A stretch of DNA of 64,000 nt from an uncultured Roseivirga sp. GTDB lineage: Bacteria > Bacteroidota > Bacteroidia > Cytophagales > Cyclobacteriaceae. Made by a program: the position numbers and the translations under genes. Below the pieces are notes generated by a model that was not told the DNA's origin, made no database searches, and saw nothing but the letters and a program-made list of their open reading frames with translations. The DNA lies in contig CANLOY010000003.1 of the NCBI GenBank assembly GCA_947493005.1, positions 248,001 to 312,000 on the forward strand, in the 5' to 3' direction. Shown here one piece after another: positions 1 to 8,716 of the stretch. Every line of letters begins with the position of its first letter. Within the stretch, counting starts at the first letter, position 1.

Positions 1-13
1 AGGCAGGCTTCAA

Positions 14-541
14 ATGGAAAAATCGCAGATTTTAGATGAGCTACTGCTGCTCGAAAAGGTAATTTACTCTCCACTCAACCTTCCAATTACTCAACTTTCG
101 GTTGAAGAAGAAAGTCAGGAATACCATGCCTGTACATTCAAGCTCAATAGTTCTAAAGTGATCTATAGAAAGGCCAAAATCACCCCGACAAAGATTGGTC
201 AGTTTGTTACACTATGGAAAAGAATATCAGACGGCCCTATTCAACCTTTCAGTGAAGCGGATGAATTTGATTTGGTAATTATCAATGTAAACACAGGTAC
301 AAAATCAGGTCAATTCGTTTTTACAAAAAGTATTCTTTTAGAGAAAGGCATCATATCAAACTCGAAAAGAGAAGGAAAACGAGGTTTTAGGGCTTATCCT
401 CCTTGGGATAAACCTGAAAGCAAACAGGCATTGAATACCCAAAACTGGCAAAGCAATTTCTTTCTCAGACTAAACCAAGACTCATTACCAGACATAAAAA
501 AAGCTAAACGTCTCCACCTATTAGGCTCTGATGGTAGGTGA
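14..541 (+). CDS. MepB family protein
   Basis: A 175-residue cytosolic protein. The central and C-terminal parts carry the pattern of the MepB family: KIGQFVTLWKR, a GPIQPF stretch followed by acidic residues, SGQFVFTKSIL and a late GFRAYPPWD motif. MepB was named from the staphylococcal mepRAB locus, but its biochemical role is not established, and there is no MepA efflux pump or MarR regulator next to it here. No signal peptide or membrane segment is visible. The start ATG lies only 13 bases inside the window, so an upstream partner in the same transcript cannot be excluded. The family assignment is fairly sure; no function can be claimed. Confidence 0.8.
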   Translation: MEKSQILDELLLLEKVIYSPLNLPITQLSVEEESQEYHACTFKLNSSKVIYRKAKITPTKIGQFVTLWKRISDGPIQPFSEADEFDLVIINVNTGTKSGQFVFTKSILLEKGIISNSKREGKRGFRAYPPWDKPESKQALNTQNWQSNFFLRLNQDSLPDIKKAKRLHLLGSDGR

Positions 542-620
542 ATCAAGCTAGTCAAACTAAACCTTATTCACTTTGTCCCTTACGGCTCCAACATTTCGTT
601 CTTAACATAAAGTAGAAACC

Positions 621-1070
621 ATGGGTAAGCCAGTTTATTTAAAAGTTGAAAAGGTGTTTAAACACCCGGTTCATAAAGTTTGGGAAACCGTTGCACTAAA
701 ATTTGGTAACGTTGCAGATTACAGTCCAGCTGTAAAATCTTCTCGCCTCGACTCTGAGGTAACCTTCGGAATTGGAATGAGAAGGCATTGTGAGTTTGAA
801 GGTAAAAGTGGTTATATAAAGGAAGAAATCACCGATTGGAAAGACAATGAGTATTTTGAACTATCGTTTAAAGAATCTTCCATGCCTATGGCAGTGCTTA
901 GAAGCAAGTTTCATTTTAAGGAAGAAAACGGACAAACAAAGCTTGTTCAGGAGTTTTGGTACAGAATGAAAGCACCTATGGGTTGGATAAGCTTTCTCAT
1001 GAAAGGAAAAATGAAAAAAGTACTTGATGGTGGGCTTGAAGGGCTTGAAAAACTCCTTAATGAAAACTAA
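621..1070 (+). CDS. SRPBCC (START/Bet v1-like) family protein
   Basis: A 149-residue soluble protein. It opens with the KVEKVFKHPVHKVWETVA strand-helix typical of polyketide-cyclase/SRPBCC proteins. The middle has the TFGIGMRRHCEF and IKEEITDWKDN strands, and the C-terminal helix (KKVLDGGLEGLEKLL) would close the hydrophobic cavity. Members bind lipids or other hydrophobic ligands; the ligand here cannot be told. It is followed 30 bases later by a TfoX-domain gene on the same strand and may share its transcript. The fold call rests on the overall pattern and length. Confidence 0.8.
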   Translation: MGKPVYLKVEKVFKHPVHKVWETVALKFGNVADYSPAVKSSRLDSEVTFGIGMRRHCEFEGKSGYIKEEITDWKDNEYFELSFKESSMPMAVLRSKFHFKEENGQTKLVQEFWYRMKAPMGWISFLMKGKMKKVLDGGLEGLEKLLNEN

Positions 1071-1100
1071 CATAACTACACATTTCTATTAATTTGAGAC

Positions 1101-1439
1101 ATGGCATTTAGCGAATTTTTAGCAGACAGAGTCAGGCAGAGACTGGTAAGCGTGGGAGTTATTGAAGAAAAAAAGATGATGGGTGGCCTCATCTTTATGG
1201 TCAACCAAAAAATGTGTATTGGTATTGACATTGATAAGAAAACCAACACTGACAGACTTATGGTCAGAGTTGGTAAACTTCCTTATGAAGACCTCCTAAA
1301 CACCAAAGGAAGCCGAAAAATGGATTTTACGGGTACAGTTATGAGAGGCTTTCTCTTTATAGACCCAGAAGGCTTTGATTCAGAAGAAAATCTTGACTTC
1401 TGGATTGATAAAGCACTGGATTTCAATAAAATGCTCTAA
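1101..1439 (+). CDS. TfoX/Sxy family N-terminal domain protein
   Basis: A 112-residue single-domain protein. The family signature is the KKMMGGLIFMVNQKMCIGI region at about residues 24-42, followed by DRLMVRVGK and the GSRKMDFTGTVMRGFLFID block. In gamma-proteobacteria TfoX/Sxy induces competence, but stand-alone N-domains in Bacteroidota have no demonstrated role and the C-terminal domain is missing. It ends six bases before the convergent permease gene at 1446. Confidence 0.82.
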   Translation: MAFSEFLADRVRQRLVSVGVIEEKKMMGGLIFMVNQKMCIGIDIDKKTNTDRLMVRVGKLPYEDLLNTKGSRKMDFTGTVMRGFLFIDPEGFDSEENLDFWIDKALDFNKML

Positions 1440-1445
1440 TAAAAT

Positions 1446-3800
1446 CTATTCGTCTTTCAGGATTTCTACAGGGTTAATGAAGAAAGCCCTTATGCTGTGA
1501 AAAGATATAGTGGCAAAAACCACCATTGATGCTAAAAACACCGCTCCGGTTATTAGTGCGTAAGGCATTGCAACTCTATAAGCAAAGCCACTCAACCAGC
1601 CTTCCATCCAATAGATCACTATTGGAACAGCTATTAAAATGGCAAGTATCAAACGCGCCATATTTCCTCTGTTCAGACTATTCTGAATAGCCAAAAAACC
1701 AGCACCAAGCACTTTTCTAATCCCCATTTCCTTAACCCTTCTTTTAGCTGCATAACCTGATATGCCAAACAGCCCTATAAACGCAACAACACCTGCAATC
1801 AAAACAAAAGTGTTGATCATTTTAATCATTACATTTTCTTGCTTGTATTGAGAATCCAGTTGATCTTCCAAGAAGAAATAGTTAGCCTCATCACCTCCTG
1901 TAGCCTCTTTATAGGCTTCCTTAATTCTATCAACAGTTGAAACCATATTTTGTCCAGAGAGCTTCACAACCAACAAGCCGAAGTATCCATTTATAGGCTC
2001 AAAAATTGCTGCTTCAACAAGTTCCCTTTTGGATGCAAAATGGAAGTCTTCAACTACTCCTATAATTCTTAGGTCTTTGTCTCGTTTGATAGTTTTTCCA
2101 ACAGCGTCCCCTTCAAAACCTAGCTTTTTTGCAGCTGTAGCATTAATTATGACAAGGCCAGCTGAATCTGTATCTTCCGGCAAGAAACTTCTGCCTTCCA
2201 AGATGTTGATCCCAAGCGTTTGAAAATAGTTTTCATCCACTTCGAAATTATTCCATCTGAAATCATAGTCTCCAAAGCTACTAGATCCAGCCACTCTTGA
2301 GGGTACTGAACTGGCATAAGCTGTAGACAAAACTTCAGGTATTTGACGCAGTTGATCCTCTATCAGTACTTTTTTGCTTCTTGCTGATCTTGAAAATCGA
2401 TTAAGCACCAATTGAGCATCCTTGTCAAAGCCTAGGTTTTCATTTCGCATAAAAGCCATCTGATCATTAGCTGTAAAAGCGACAGAAATAAGCGTAACAA
2501 AAACTGCAATTTGTAAAACACTCAATGCAGCAATCAATCGTTTCTGAGAAAACCCTCCTTGAGCATTTCTGAAAATTTTGACTACCTGTAATCTGGTACT
2601 CAAAAATGCTGGATACAGGGCACAGAGTATTGCTACTAGTGCACTAAAAACACCTCCCTTAATTAACAGTACTGGTTGGCTCAACACTCCTTCTCCCAGT
2701 GTTCTTCCCAATAATTCCTCAAAGGCAGGTAGTGAAAATTCTACCAATATGACTGCCAACACAAAACTAAAAATTACATGCAGTAAAGATTCCGAAATAA
2801 ACTGCTTATAAAGTGCATTTCTATTAGCTCCAATTACTCTCCTTACCCCTATTTCTTTGGTTCTTTCTAACGATTGAGAAAGGGCAAGGCTCACATAATT
2901 AAAAACAGAACATATCAATATAAACGCTGCTACTAAACCAAAAATCAAAATGTATTGTCTATCCGTCTTCTCTCCAACTGGCCCCCTCACATCAATTGAA
3001 AAATGTACATCCGATAATTGTTGAAGTGTTATCTCCCTATTATCACTAATAGCGTTTTTAGAAAACAAAGCATCAAGTTTCTCTTCAACAGCATCCTTTG
3101 ATGCATCTTCTGTAAGCAAGAAGTAAGACTGATCAGAATAACTGCCATTCCATTGTTGAAGTCTGTTGGCAGCATTTTTCGCATAAAGCGTTTCCAGGGG
3201 TAAAATGATTTCCGATTTGATCGAAGACGTTCTAGGTAGATCTCTAAAGACGCTTTGGACAGTGAACTCGACTGCTCCTCTACCTACCTTAATAGTCTTC
3301 CCAATAGCTTTGTTTACGCTTCCGAATAAACTGATCGCCTTGGTTTCGCTTATCAAAAATGAATTAGGAGATTTAAAATCTGCCTCTGCATGACCAGTCA
3401 AAATCTCAAAATCGAATATTTTCAGAAACCCCGGGTCAACAGATACGCTTTTTACAACATGAGATGAATCTCTGATACCTTCAACCAAAATCCGTTTTGG
3501 CCAACTTTCTACTCTACTAAAAGCTTCTATTTCAGGAATCTCTTCAGCTGCAACCGGAGCAAGAGCAGCGGTTAATCCACCGTGCTTCTCAAAGCCCAAA
3601 TTCCCTTGGTTGACTTGAACGATTCTATAAATTCTATCTCTGTTTTCGTGAAACTGGTCGTAGGCCAATTCGTTTTCTATAAAGAGATAAATCACAAAAA
3701 AAGATGAAAGACCAACAGCTAAACCAAAAATATTTAAGCTGGCGTATAGTTTGTTTCTCCTAATGTTTCGAAGGGCAACGGTAAGATAGTTCTTTATCAT
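1446..3800 (-). CDS. FtsX/MacB-type ABC transporter permease (stand-alone unit)
   Basis: A 784-residue inner-membrane protein with the duplicated MacB-periplasmic-domain plus FtsX layout. There is one N-terminal membrane helix (about 20-42) and a periplasmic domain. The first FtsX block carries ERTKEIGVRRVIGA near residue 311. A second periplasmic domain with IIGVVEDFHFAS follows, then a second FtsX block with KRRVKEMGIRKVLGA near 685, ending NPVEILKDE. Such proteins work with a separate ATPase in mechanotransmission or export; no ATPase gene is adjacent. Unlike the six permeases upstream it has its own 154-bp leader, with a sigma-54-like promoter and paired palindromes, so it is a separate transcription unit under the same apparent control. 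Confidence 0.9.
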   Translation of the reverse strand: MIKNYLTVALRNIRRNKLYASLNIFGLAVGLSSFFVIYLFIENELAYDQFHENRDRIYRIVQVNQGNLGFEKHGGLTAALAPVAAEEIPEIEAFSRVESWPKRILVEGIRDSSHVVKSVSVDPGFLKIFDFEILTGHAEADFKSPNSFLISETKAISLFGSVNKAIGKTIKVGRGAVEFTVQSVFRDLPRTSSIKSEIILPLETLYAKNAANRLQQWNGSYSDQSYFLLTEDASKDAVEEKLDALFSKNAISDNREITLQQLSDVHFSIDVRGPVGEKTDRQYILIFGLVAAFILICSVFNYVSLALSQSLERTKEIGVRRVIGANRNALYKQFISESLLHVIFSFVLAVILVEFSLPAFEELLGRTLGEGVLSQPVLLIKGGVFSALVAILCALYPAFLSTRLQVVKIFRNAQGGFSQKRLIAALSVLQIAVFVTLISVAFTANDQMAFMRNENLGFDKDAQLVLNRFSRSARSKKVLIEDQLRQIPEVLSTAYASSVPSRVAGSSSFGDYDFRWNNFEVDENYFQTLGINILEGRSFLPEDTDSAGLVIINATAAKKLGFEGDAVGKTIKRDKDLRIIGVVEDFHFASKRELVEAAIFEPINGYFGLLVVKLSGQNMVSTVDRIKEAYKEATGGDEANYFFLEDQLDSQYKQENVMIKMINTFVLIAGVVAFIGLFGISGYAAKRRVKEMGIRKVLGAGFLAIQNSLNRGNMARLILAILIAVPIVIYWMEGWLSGFAYRVAMPYALITGAVFLASMVVFATISFHSIRAFFINPVEILKDE

Positions 3801-3837
3801 AGTTCTGGTATTTGAAACCTAATTATAAAGTTGACTT

Positions 3838-3854
3838 TCCAAACTCCATACCAT
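3838..3854 (-). promoter_or_regulatory. sigma-54-like -24/-12 promoter of the 1446-3800 permease
   Basis: The - strand reads ATGGTATGGAGTTTGGA. Against the RpoN consensus TGGCACG-N4-TTGCW it keeps the -24 GG, the exact spacing and the TTG of the -12 box, but has GG instead of GC. The same TGGTATG-N4-TTGGA pattern occurs before the other permease operon (18319-18335), with identical deviations. The predicted start is about 27 bases before the ATG. Inference from two matching sites, not from expression data. Confidence 0.6.
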
Positions 3855-3906
3855 AGTTAATCAATTGAATCACAGATAATTAGCATGACTTCAAGTTTAA
3901 ATAGTA

Positions 3907-3941
3907 TCCGAGCACGAACTCAATCGTCCGTCAGCGAACGG
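3907..3941 (-). promoter_or_regulatory. Tandem palindromic activator sites (UAS)
   Basis: There are two palindromes of the form TCCG-N4-CGRAC. One is TCCG-AGCA-CGAAC (3907-3919) and the other is GTCCG-TCAG-CGAAC (3926-3939). Their centres are 20 bp apart, two helical turns, and the nearer centre is 61 bp from the -24 GG. The arrangement is the same as at 18388-18422. It fits binding of two dimers of an enhancer-binding protein, most simply the NtrC-type regulator encoded at 18491. Confidence 0.65.
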
Positions 3942-3954
3942 TTTAAACACAATA

Positions 3955-6351
3955 CTAACTCTCCCTTAGTGTATCAACCGGATTTATTCTAATGAACTTA
4001 ATTGTACTTAAGTACAAGGTAATTATAGCAATGAACGACATCACCAATACCACAAACAAAGGTGTTGTCATGGATAGGTTAATTCGTTTGGCAAATTCGG
4101 ATAGCCACTGCTCCCCAAGGTACCAGGCCAAAGGAATACTGAGCACCGTAGCTACCAAGAAAGTATTTCTAAACTCGGTAGAAAGCGTTTTAAATATGGT
4201 CAGATAGTTCGCTCCCAGAATCTTCCTGATACCCAATTCTTTCAGCCTGGTTTGAACCCTAAGACTTGTCATTCCAAATAAGCCAAAGAATGAAATCACA
4301 GCACTCACAATAGTGAAGAAAAGAAGTGTATTACCTGAGGCTTTATCCTTAGCCAATATCTTTTTATACCCATCATTTAAGGAATTGTATTCAAATGGCT
4401 GGTCAGGAACTAAAGAATTCCATATAGTTCCAATAGATGCAATAGCAGTTGCCATATTTTTTTCAGTAACCTGAATATAGGCTCTGAAAAGTCTCCTTGG
4501 GTTTTGATAGAGGAGCATAGGTTTATCTTTCTCTCTTAAAGAGCCCGCTTGAAAATTTTTGACAATACCTATTACATTCAATTGCTTTTCGCGTTCATTC
4601 CTTCCCCTAGTTACTTTTGGTAAGTTCTCCAGTGATTCGATTCCCATTAACTTAGCAGCTGCCTCATTTAGAATTACCGCATCTTTATCGGTAGTTAAGT
4701 CTAAATCAAAGTTTCGCCCTTCTATCAGAGGAATGTTCATTGAGTTAATGAATTTATCATCGATACTCATGTGATAAATCCTTATATCTTCTCCTTCGGG
4801 CTTTCCGGGCCAGCTATAACCAAAGCTTGAATTGAAAATTTCAATCACATTACTATCAGTAAATGTGACCGTTTCAATAAGTGGGTTTTGATTCAATTGC
4901 TCTACAAAAGTCTTTTTTACGCTACTATCGAATATGTCTACTGAAACAACGGAATCTCTACGAAAGCCAGGATCTTTTTCTTCCATGAACTTAACCTGAC
5001 TGTATACCACTGCAGCAATTACACCAATAGTTAAAGTAACGGCAAACTGTATGGTTAAAAGGACTTTGCTTAGGTTTATTCTCGACCTACCAACATTAAC
5101 TTTGCCACTTAATGAGTCTATTGGCTTAAACTTGGAAATTACCAAAGAAGGATAAAACCCTGACCCCACTACTAGTATTGCCCAAAGAGAAAGAGCAAAA
5201 ACTACAAAATTCAAAGTGCCCAATGATTCAATCATTATGCCGGTGGTAAAGTGGAGACCAGTAAAACTTGCAAGCGCATCGCCAACAATTTCAAACAGTA
5301 TAATGCCCAAAACAAGTCCTAATGTGACCTGCAACGCAGATTCCGTCATGAACTGCGTCATCACATTTGCTCGGCTAGCACCTATTGATTTTCTAACACC
5401 TATTTCTTTGGCACGCTCTAAAGAACGCGCTATTGACATATTAAAAAAGTTGATGCATACCAGTAAGATTATTAAAAAACCGATTCCGGCTAGTGTCAGC
5501 ATATTTTGCTTGTTCACTTGTCCGGATACATCGCCAAAAGCGACAAAATTCTGCATATGAATATCTGTAACTGGTTGTAACTGTAGAGAATTGCCCGTCA
5601 TATCAAACTTACTATTCTCGACAACGATATTGGCAATTTTATTATTGACCTGATCGGCCTGTACTCCCTGAACTAACTTAACATAGGTAAAACAGTTAGA
5701 ATTACTCCATTCTTGATCTATTGGCTTATTCTGAAAACTTCTGATTACGTCAATACTTACTAAATAGTCTGGACGAAGATGCCTGTTTGCAGCAACATCT
5801 TTAAATACCCCACCAACTGTTAACTTCAATGGTTGGTCATCTATATACTCGTCAATTCCAATTTCTTTACCTATAGGGTTTTCATTAGGGAAATACTTCT
5901 GACTTAAGGTTTCAGATATTAGAATGCTCCGTTGTGACTTTAATGCATTTTCTAGAGAACCATTAATTAAGTCAAACGATAGAATATGAAGAATTTCAGG
6001 GTCAGCATAATACCCATTTCTTTCTCTTATTAAAATGTCATCGACCTGAAATACAAACGGTCCAGTACGCTGAACACGGGTTGACAATTCAACCTGGTCT
6101 ACCTGTGCATCTAAATAAGGTTTTATTGCTGTTTGCACTATAACACCTCTACTGCTACCCTTTCTTATATTATTAACTCTAAAGACTCTTTCAACATCTT
6201 CAATGTCTTTGTCATAGCTAAACTCATGAATCACGTATGTCCCAATAAACAAGGCACAGACTAAACCAAAAGTAAGACTGATAATATTGACAAAGGAGAA
6301 AAGTCTTCTTTTAACCAGATTACGATATGCACTTTTCAAATACTTATTCAT
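3955..6351 (-). CDS. FtsX/MacB-type ABC transporter permease (sixth in operon)
   Basis: A 798-residue permease and the last gene of the six-gene operon. Its start overlaps the end of the preceding permease by 8 bases, suggesting translational coupling. It has an N-terminal helix near residues 17-40. The first FtsX block carries ERAKEIGVRKSIGA near 309. The equivalent of the usual GVVKDFHF motif reads IGIVKNFQAGS. The second FtsX block carries TRLKELGIRKILGA near 698, and the C-terminus is RINPVDTLRES. The protein is complete with no frameshift. Both cytoplasmic coupling-helix motifs are intact, so a catalytic ATPase partner is expected from elsewhere in the genome. Confidence 0.9.
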   Translation of the reverse strand: MNKYLKSAYRNLVKRRLFSFVNIISLTFGLVCALFIGTYVIHEFSYDKDIEDVERVFRVNNIRKGSSRGVIVQTAIKPYLDAQVDQVELSTRVQRTGPFVFQVDDILIRERNGYYADPEILHILSFDLINGSLENALKSQRSILISETLSQKYFPNENPIGKEIGIDEYIDDQPLKLTVGGVFKDVAANRHLRPDYLVSIDVIRSFQNKPIDQEWSNSNCFTYVKLVQGVQADQVNNKIANIVVENSKFDMTGNSLQLQPVTDIHMQNFVAFGDVSGQVNKQNMLTLAGIGFLIILLVCINFFNMSIARSLERAKEIGVRKSIGASRANVMTQFMTESALQVTLGLVLGIILFEIVGDALASFTGLHFTTGIMIESLGTLNFVVFALSLWAILVVGSGFYPSLVISKFKPIDSLSGKVNVGRSRINLSKVLLTIQFAVTLTIGVIAAVVYSQVKFMEEKDPGFRRDSVVSVDIFDSSVKKTFVEQLNQNPLIETVTFTDSNVIEIFNSSFGYSWPGKPEGEDIRIYHMSIDDKFINSMNIPLIEGRNFDLDLTTDKDAVILNEAAAKLMGIESLENLPKVTRGRNEREKQLNVIGIVKNFQAGSLREKDKPMLLYQNPRRLFRAYIQVTEKNMATAIASIGTIWNSLVPDQPFEYNSLNDGYKKILAKDKASGNTLLFFTIVSAVISFFGLFGMTSLRVQTRLKELGIRKILGANYLTIFKTLSTEFRNTFLVATVLSIPLAWYLGEQWLSEFAKRINLSMTTPLFVVLVMSFIAIITLYLSTIKFIRINPVDTLRES

Positions 6352-8707
6352 TTCTAAGAGAGTTTACTGGGTTGATTCGCGCTGCCCTGAAAGCAATTAC
6401 CGATACCGTTAACCAAGCGATAATCAAAGATGCTATAACCACCACTGCCAGGTTAACTAAAGAAACTTCTATATGATACTGGAAACCTTGCAACCATTCA
6501 TTCATAAAATAGTATGACAAAGGCACCATGATGATTAAAGCTATGAATGGTAAAACCAGAGACCGTCTGGAGAAATCAAGTAAAATTTGACCTATGCTAG
6601 CTCCAAGCACCTTTCGGATTCCAATTTCCTTAATACTTCTTTGCGCATTAATTGAAGTGAGCCCAAATAAACCAAGACATGAAATCAATATGGCTATGCC
6701 TCCAAATATCTTTACCAGGTCTTTTATCAACAGTTCACTCTTATACATTTCTGCATGTTCGTCTTCCAGAAACTTGTAATCAAAAACGTAGCCCGGCATA
6801 AACTCTGCATATTTTTCCCGTAGCGTCTGGATAGCTCTTTGCTCCTTTCCAGGGGCTGTTCGAATAGTTACATAGTCACTGTTGTCTGGTACGTTAAGTA
6901 TAATTAATGGCTCTATTTGGGAATAAACCGATCCAATATGAAAGTCCTTAACTACTCCTCTGATCTTTGTTTCAAAGCCCCAGAATTTCACAGGTTTACC
7001 AACAGGGTTCTCCAGGTTCATTCCGCGAATAGCAGCCTCATTTAAAATAATGATACCTTTGTCAGATTCTTCCTCTGGAAAATTCTCTCCTGCAACCAAA
7101 TCAAGCTTCATGGTCGGAATAAAGTCCTCATCTGTAAAAAGTAGTTTAAAACTTGTCTTGTCTTTTTGAGGGTTCTTACCCTCCCATTTAAGATCACCTG
7201 TACTTGATCCAATATTTACCGGGGCATCACCTACAACTGTAACAGATTTTATTACCGGATCTTTGAGTAGCTCAGCTTTGAAACTGTCGTACTTTTTCAA
7301 AAGCTCGTCATCATTGTTCAACAAGATCACCCCCTCTTTATCTACATTATTTTGATTTTCAAAAATGAAATTGACCTGATTGTTGATGATGATAGTGGCA
7401 AAAATCAAAAAGCCCGCTAATACAAACTGAAATACTACCAATCCCTTTCTTAGCCACCCACCGGTTCGTGTAGTACCTTTTGAATCCACCTTACCTTTCA
7501 ATGCTTTTACAACATTGAAACCCGACAATACCAAAGCGGGGTATAAACCAGAAACCAGTATTGTAAATGCTATCAAAGCACCTAAGAGTAGCACAGTTTC
7601 CTGACTAAACCAGTCAAGATCAATATGTTTTCCAGTGAGTGTATTAAAAGGTGTGATGAACATTTCAACCACCACAATCGCTACAACTAAAGCAACAAGT
7701 ACAATAAGCCCTGACTCTACCAAAAACTGCTTAATTAGGGTAAGCTTTGTTGCTCCTGTTACTTTTCTAACACCTACTTCTTTTGCTCTTTTAAATGCAT
7801 CTGCAACTGATAGATTTATGAAATTGATACAGGCTATAAATACAATAAAGATTCCTATAATACTGAACAGACGTACATATTCAATTCTTCCTCCACTCTG
7901 TTTACCATTTTCATAGTTTCCGTATAGGTAAATATCTTCGAATGGCTTGAGAAACAACAATTTGCCATTCCCCTCTTGATTTTCACGGATCAGCCCCTCA
8001 ATCTTAGATTCCAGTTCTTCTTTAGATGCATTCTCTGTCAGCTGAACATATGTCCGCATAGCAGAATTACCCCACCTTTTTGCCCATTGGTTTCTCTTCA
8101 GCCAACCTTTAACAGAGATAACAAACTCAAAATCAAATCTAGAATTTTTAGGAGGATCCGCCACTACCCCCCTAACAATTGCCTCTCTTGAATTGTCTAT
8201 TCTAACCAGCTCTCCAACCACATTAGTTTTGTCAAAGAGCTTCCGAGCCATGGTTTCGGTAAGGATGATATCTCCATCGGTAGCCAAGCTATTTTCACTA
8301 AGTTCACCTTGAATAAATGGAAAGTTAAAGACCTGAAAAAACTCCTCATCTGTCATTAATCCCCAATTTTTGAATTGCTTATTACCTACAGATAGTTGGT
8401 GCTCACGGTTATTAACCCGAAGTGCCTTTTCAACTTCAGGAAAGTCTTTATCAAGTACTTCTTTTATAATTCCATTCTGATTGCTTTCAGTGGCTACTTC
8501 TCCATTTTCATAAAAGTCATTGGTCCAGACTCCATAAGTTCTTTCAGCATTATGATGAAAACGATCATAATTCAACTCATCGCTAACCCAAAGAAATATT
8601 AACAAACCGGTTATCAAACCGATCGCGAGACCGAATACATTGATAACCGTAAACTCTCTTTTCTTAACCAGCTTTCGAAAAGCAATCTTTAAATTTGTTT
8701 TGAGCAT
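6344..8707 (-). CDS. FtsX/MacB-type ABC transporter permease (fifth in operon)
   Basis: A 787-residue permease. The N-terminus KLVKKREFTVINVFGLAIG leads into a first membrane helix. The coupling motifs are KRAKEVGVRKVTGA (near 304) and RSIKEIGIRKVLGA (near 689), and the second periplasmic domain carries RGVVKDFHIGS. The end RINPVNSLRNE is the typical Bacteroidota terminus of this family. Its stop overlaps the start of the following permease and its start lies 9 bases after the preceding one. The periplasmic domains differ strongly from those of its neighbours while the membrane motifs are conserved, as expected if paralogues diverged in partner or substrate binding. Confidence 0.9.
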   Translation of the reverse strand: MLKTNLKIAFRKLVKKREFTVINVFGLAIGLITGLLIFLWVSDELNYDRFHHNAERTYGVWTNDFYENGEVATESNQNGIIKEVLDKDFPEVEKALRVNNREHQLSVGNKQFKNWGLMTDEEFFQVFNFPFIQGELSENSLATDGDIILTETMARKLFDKTNVVGELVRIDNSREAIVRGVVADPPKNSRFDFEFVISVKGWLKRNQWAKRWGNSAMRTYVQLTENASKEELESKIEGLIRENQEGNGKLLFLKPFEDIYLYGNYENGKQSGGRIEYVRLFSIIGIFIVFIACINFINLSVADAFKRAKEVGVRKVTGATKLTLIKQFLVESGLIVLVALVVAIVVVEMFITPFNTLTGKHIDLDWFSQETVLLLGALIAFTILVSGLYPALVLSGFNVVKALKGKVDSKGTTRTGGWLRKGLVVFQFVLAGFLIFATIIINNQVNFIFENQNNVDKEGVILLNNDDELLKKYDSFKAELLKDPVIKSVTVVGDAPVNIGSSTGDLKWEGKNPQKDKTSFKLLFTDEDFIPTMKLDLVAGENFPEEESDKGIIILNEAAIRGMNLENPVGKPVKFWGFETKIRGVVKDFHIGSVYSQIEPLIILNVPDNSDYVTIRTAPGKEQRAIQTLREKYAEFMPGYVFDYKFLEDEHAEMYKSELLIKDLVKIFGGIAILISCLGLFGLTSINAQRSIKEIGIRKVLGASIGQILLDFSRRSLVLPFIALIIMVPLSYYFMNEWLQGFQYHIEVSLVNLAVVVIASLIIAWLTVSVIAFRAARINPVNSLRNE

Positions 8708-8716
8708 AACCTTATT

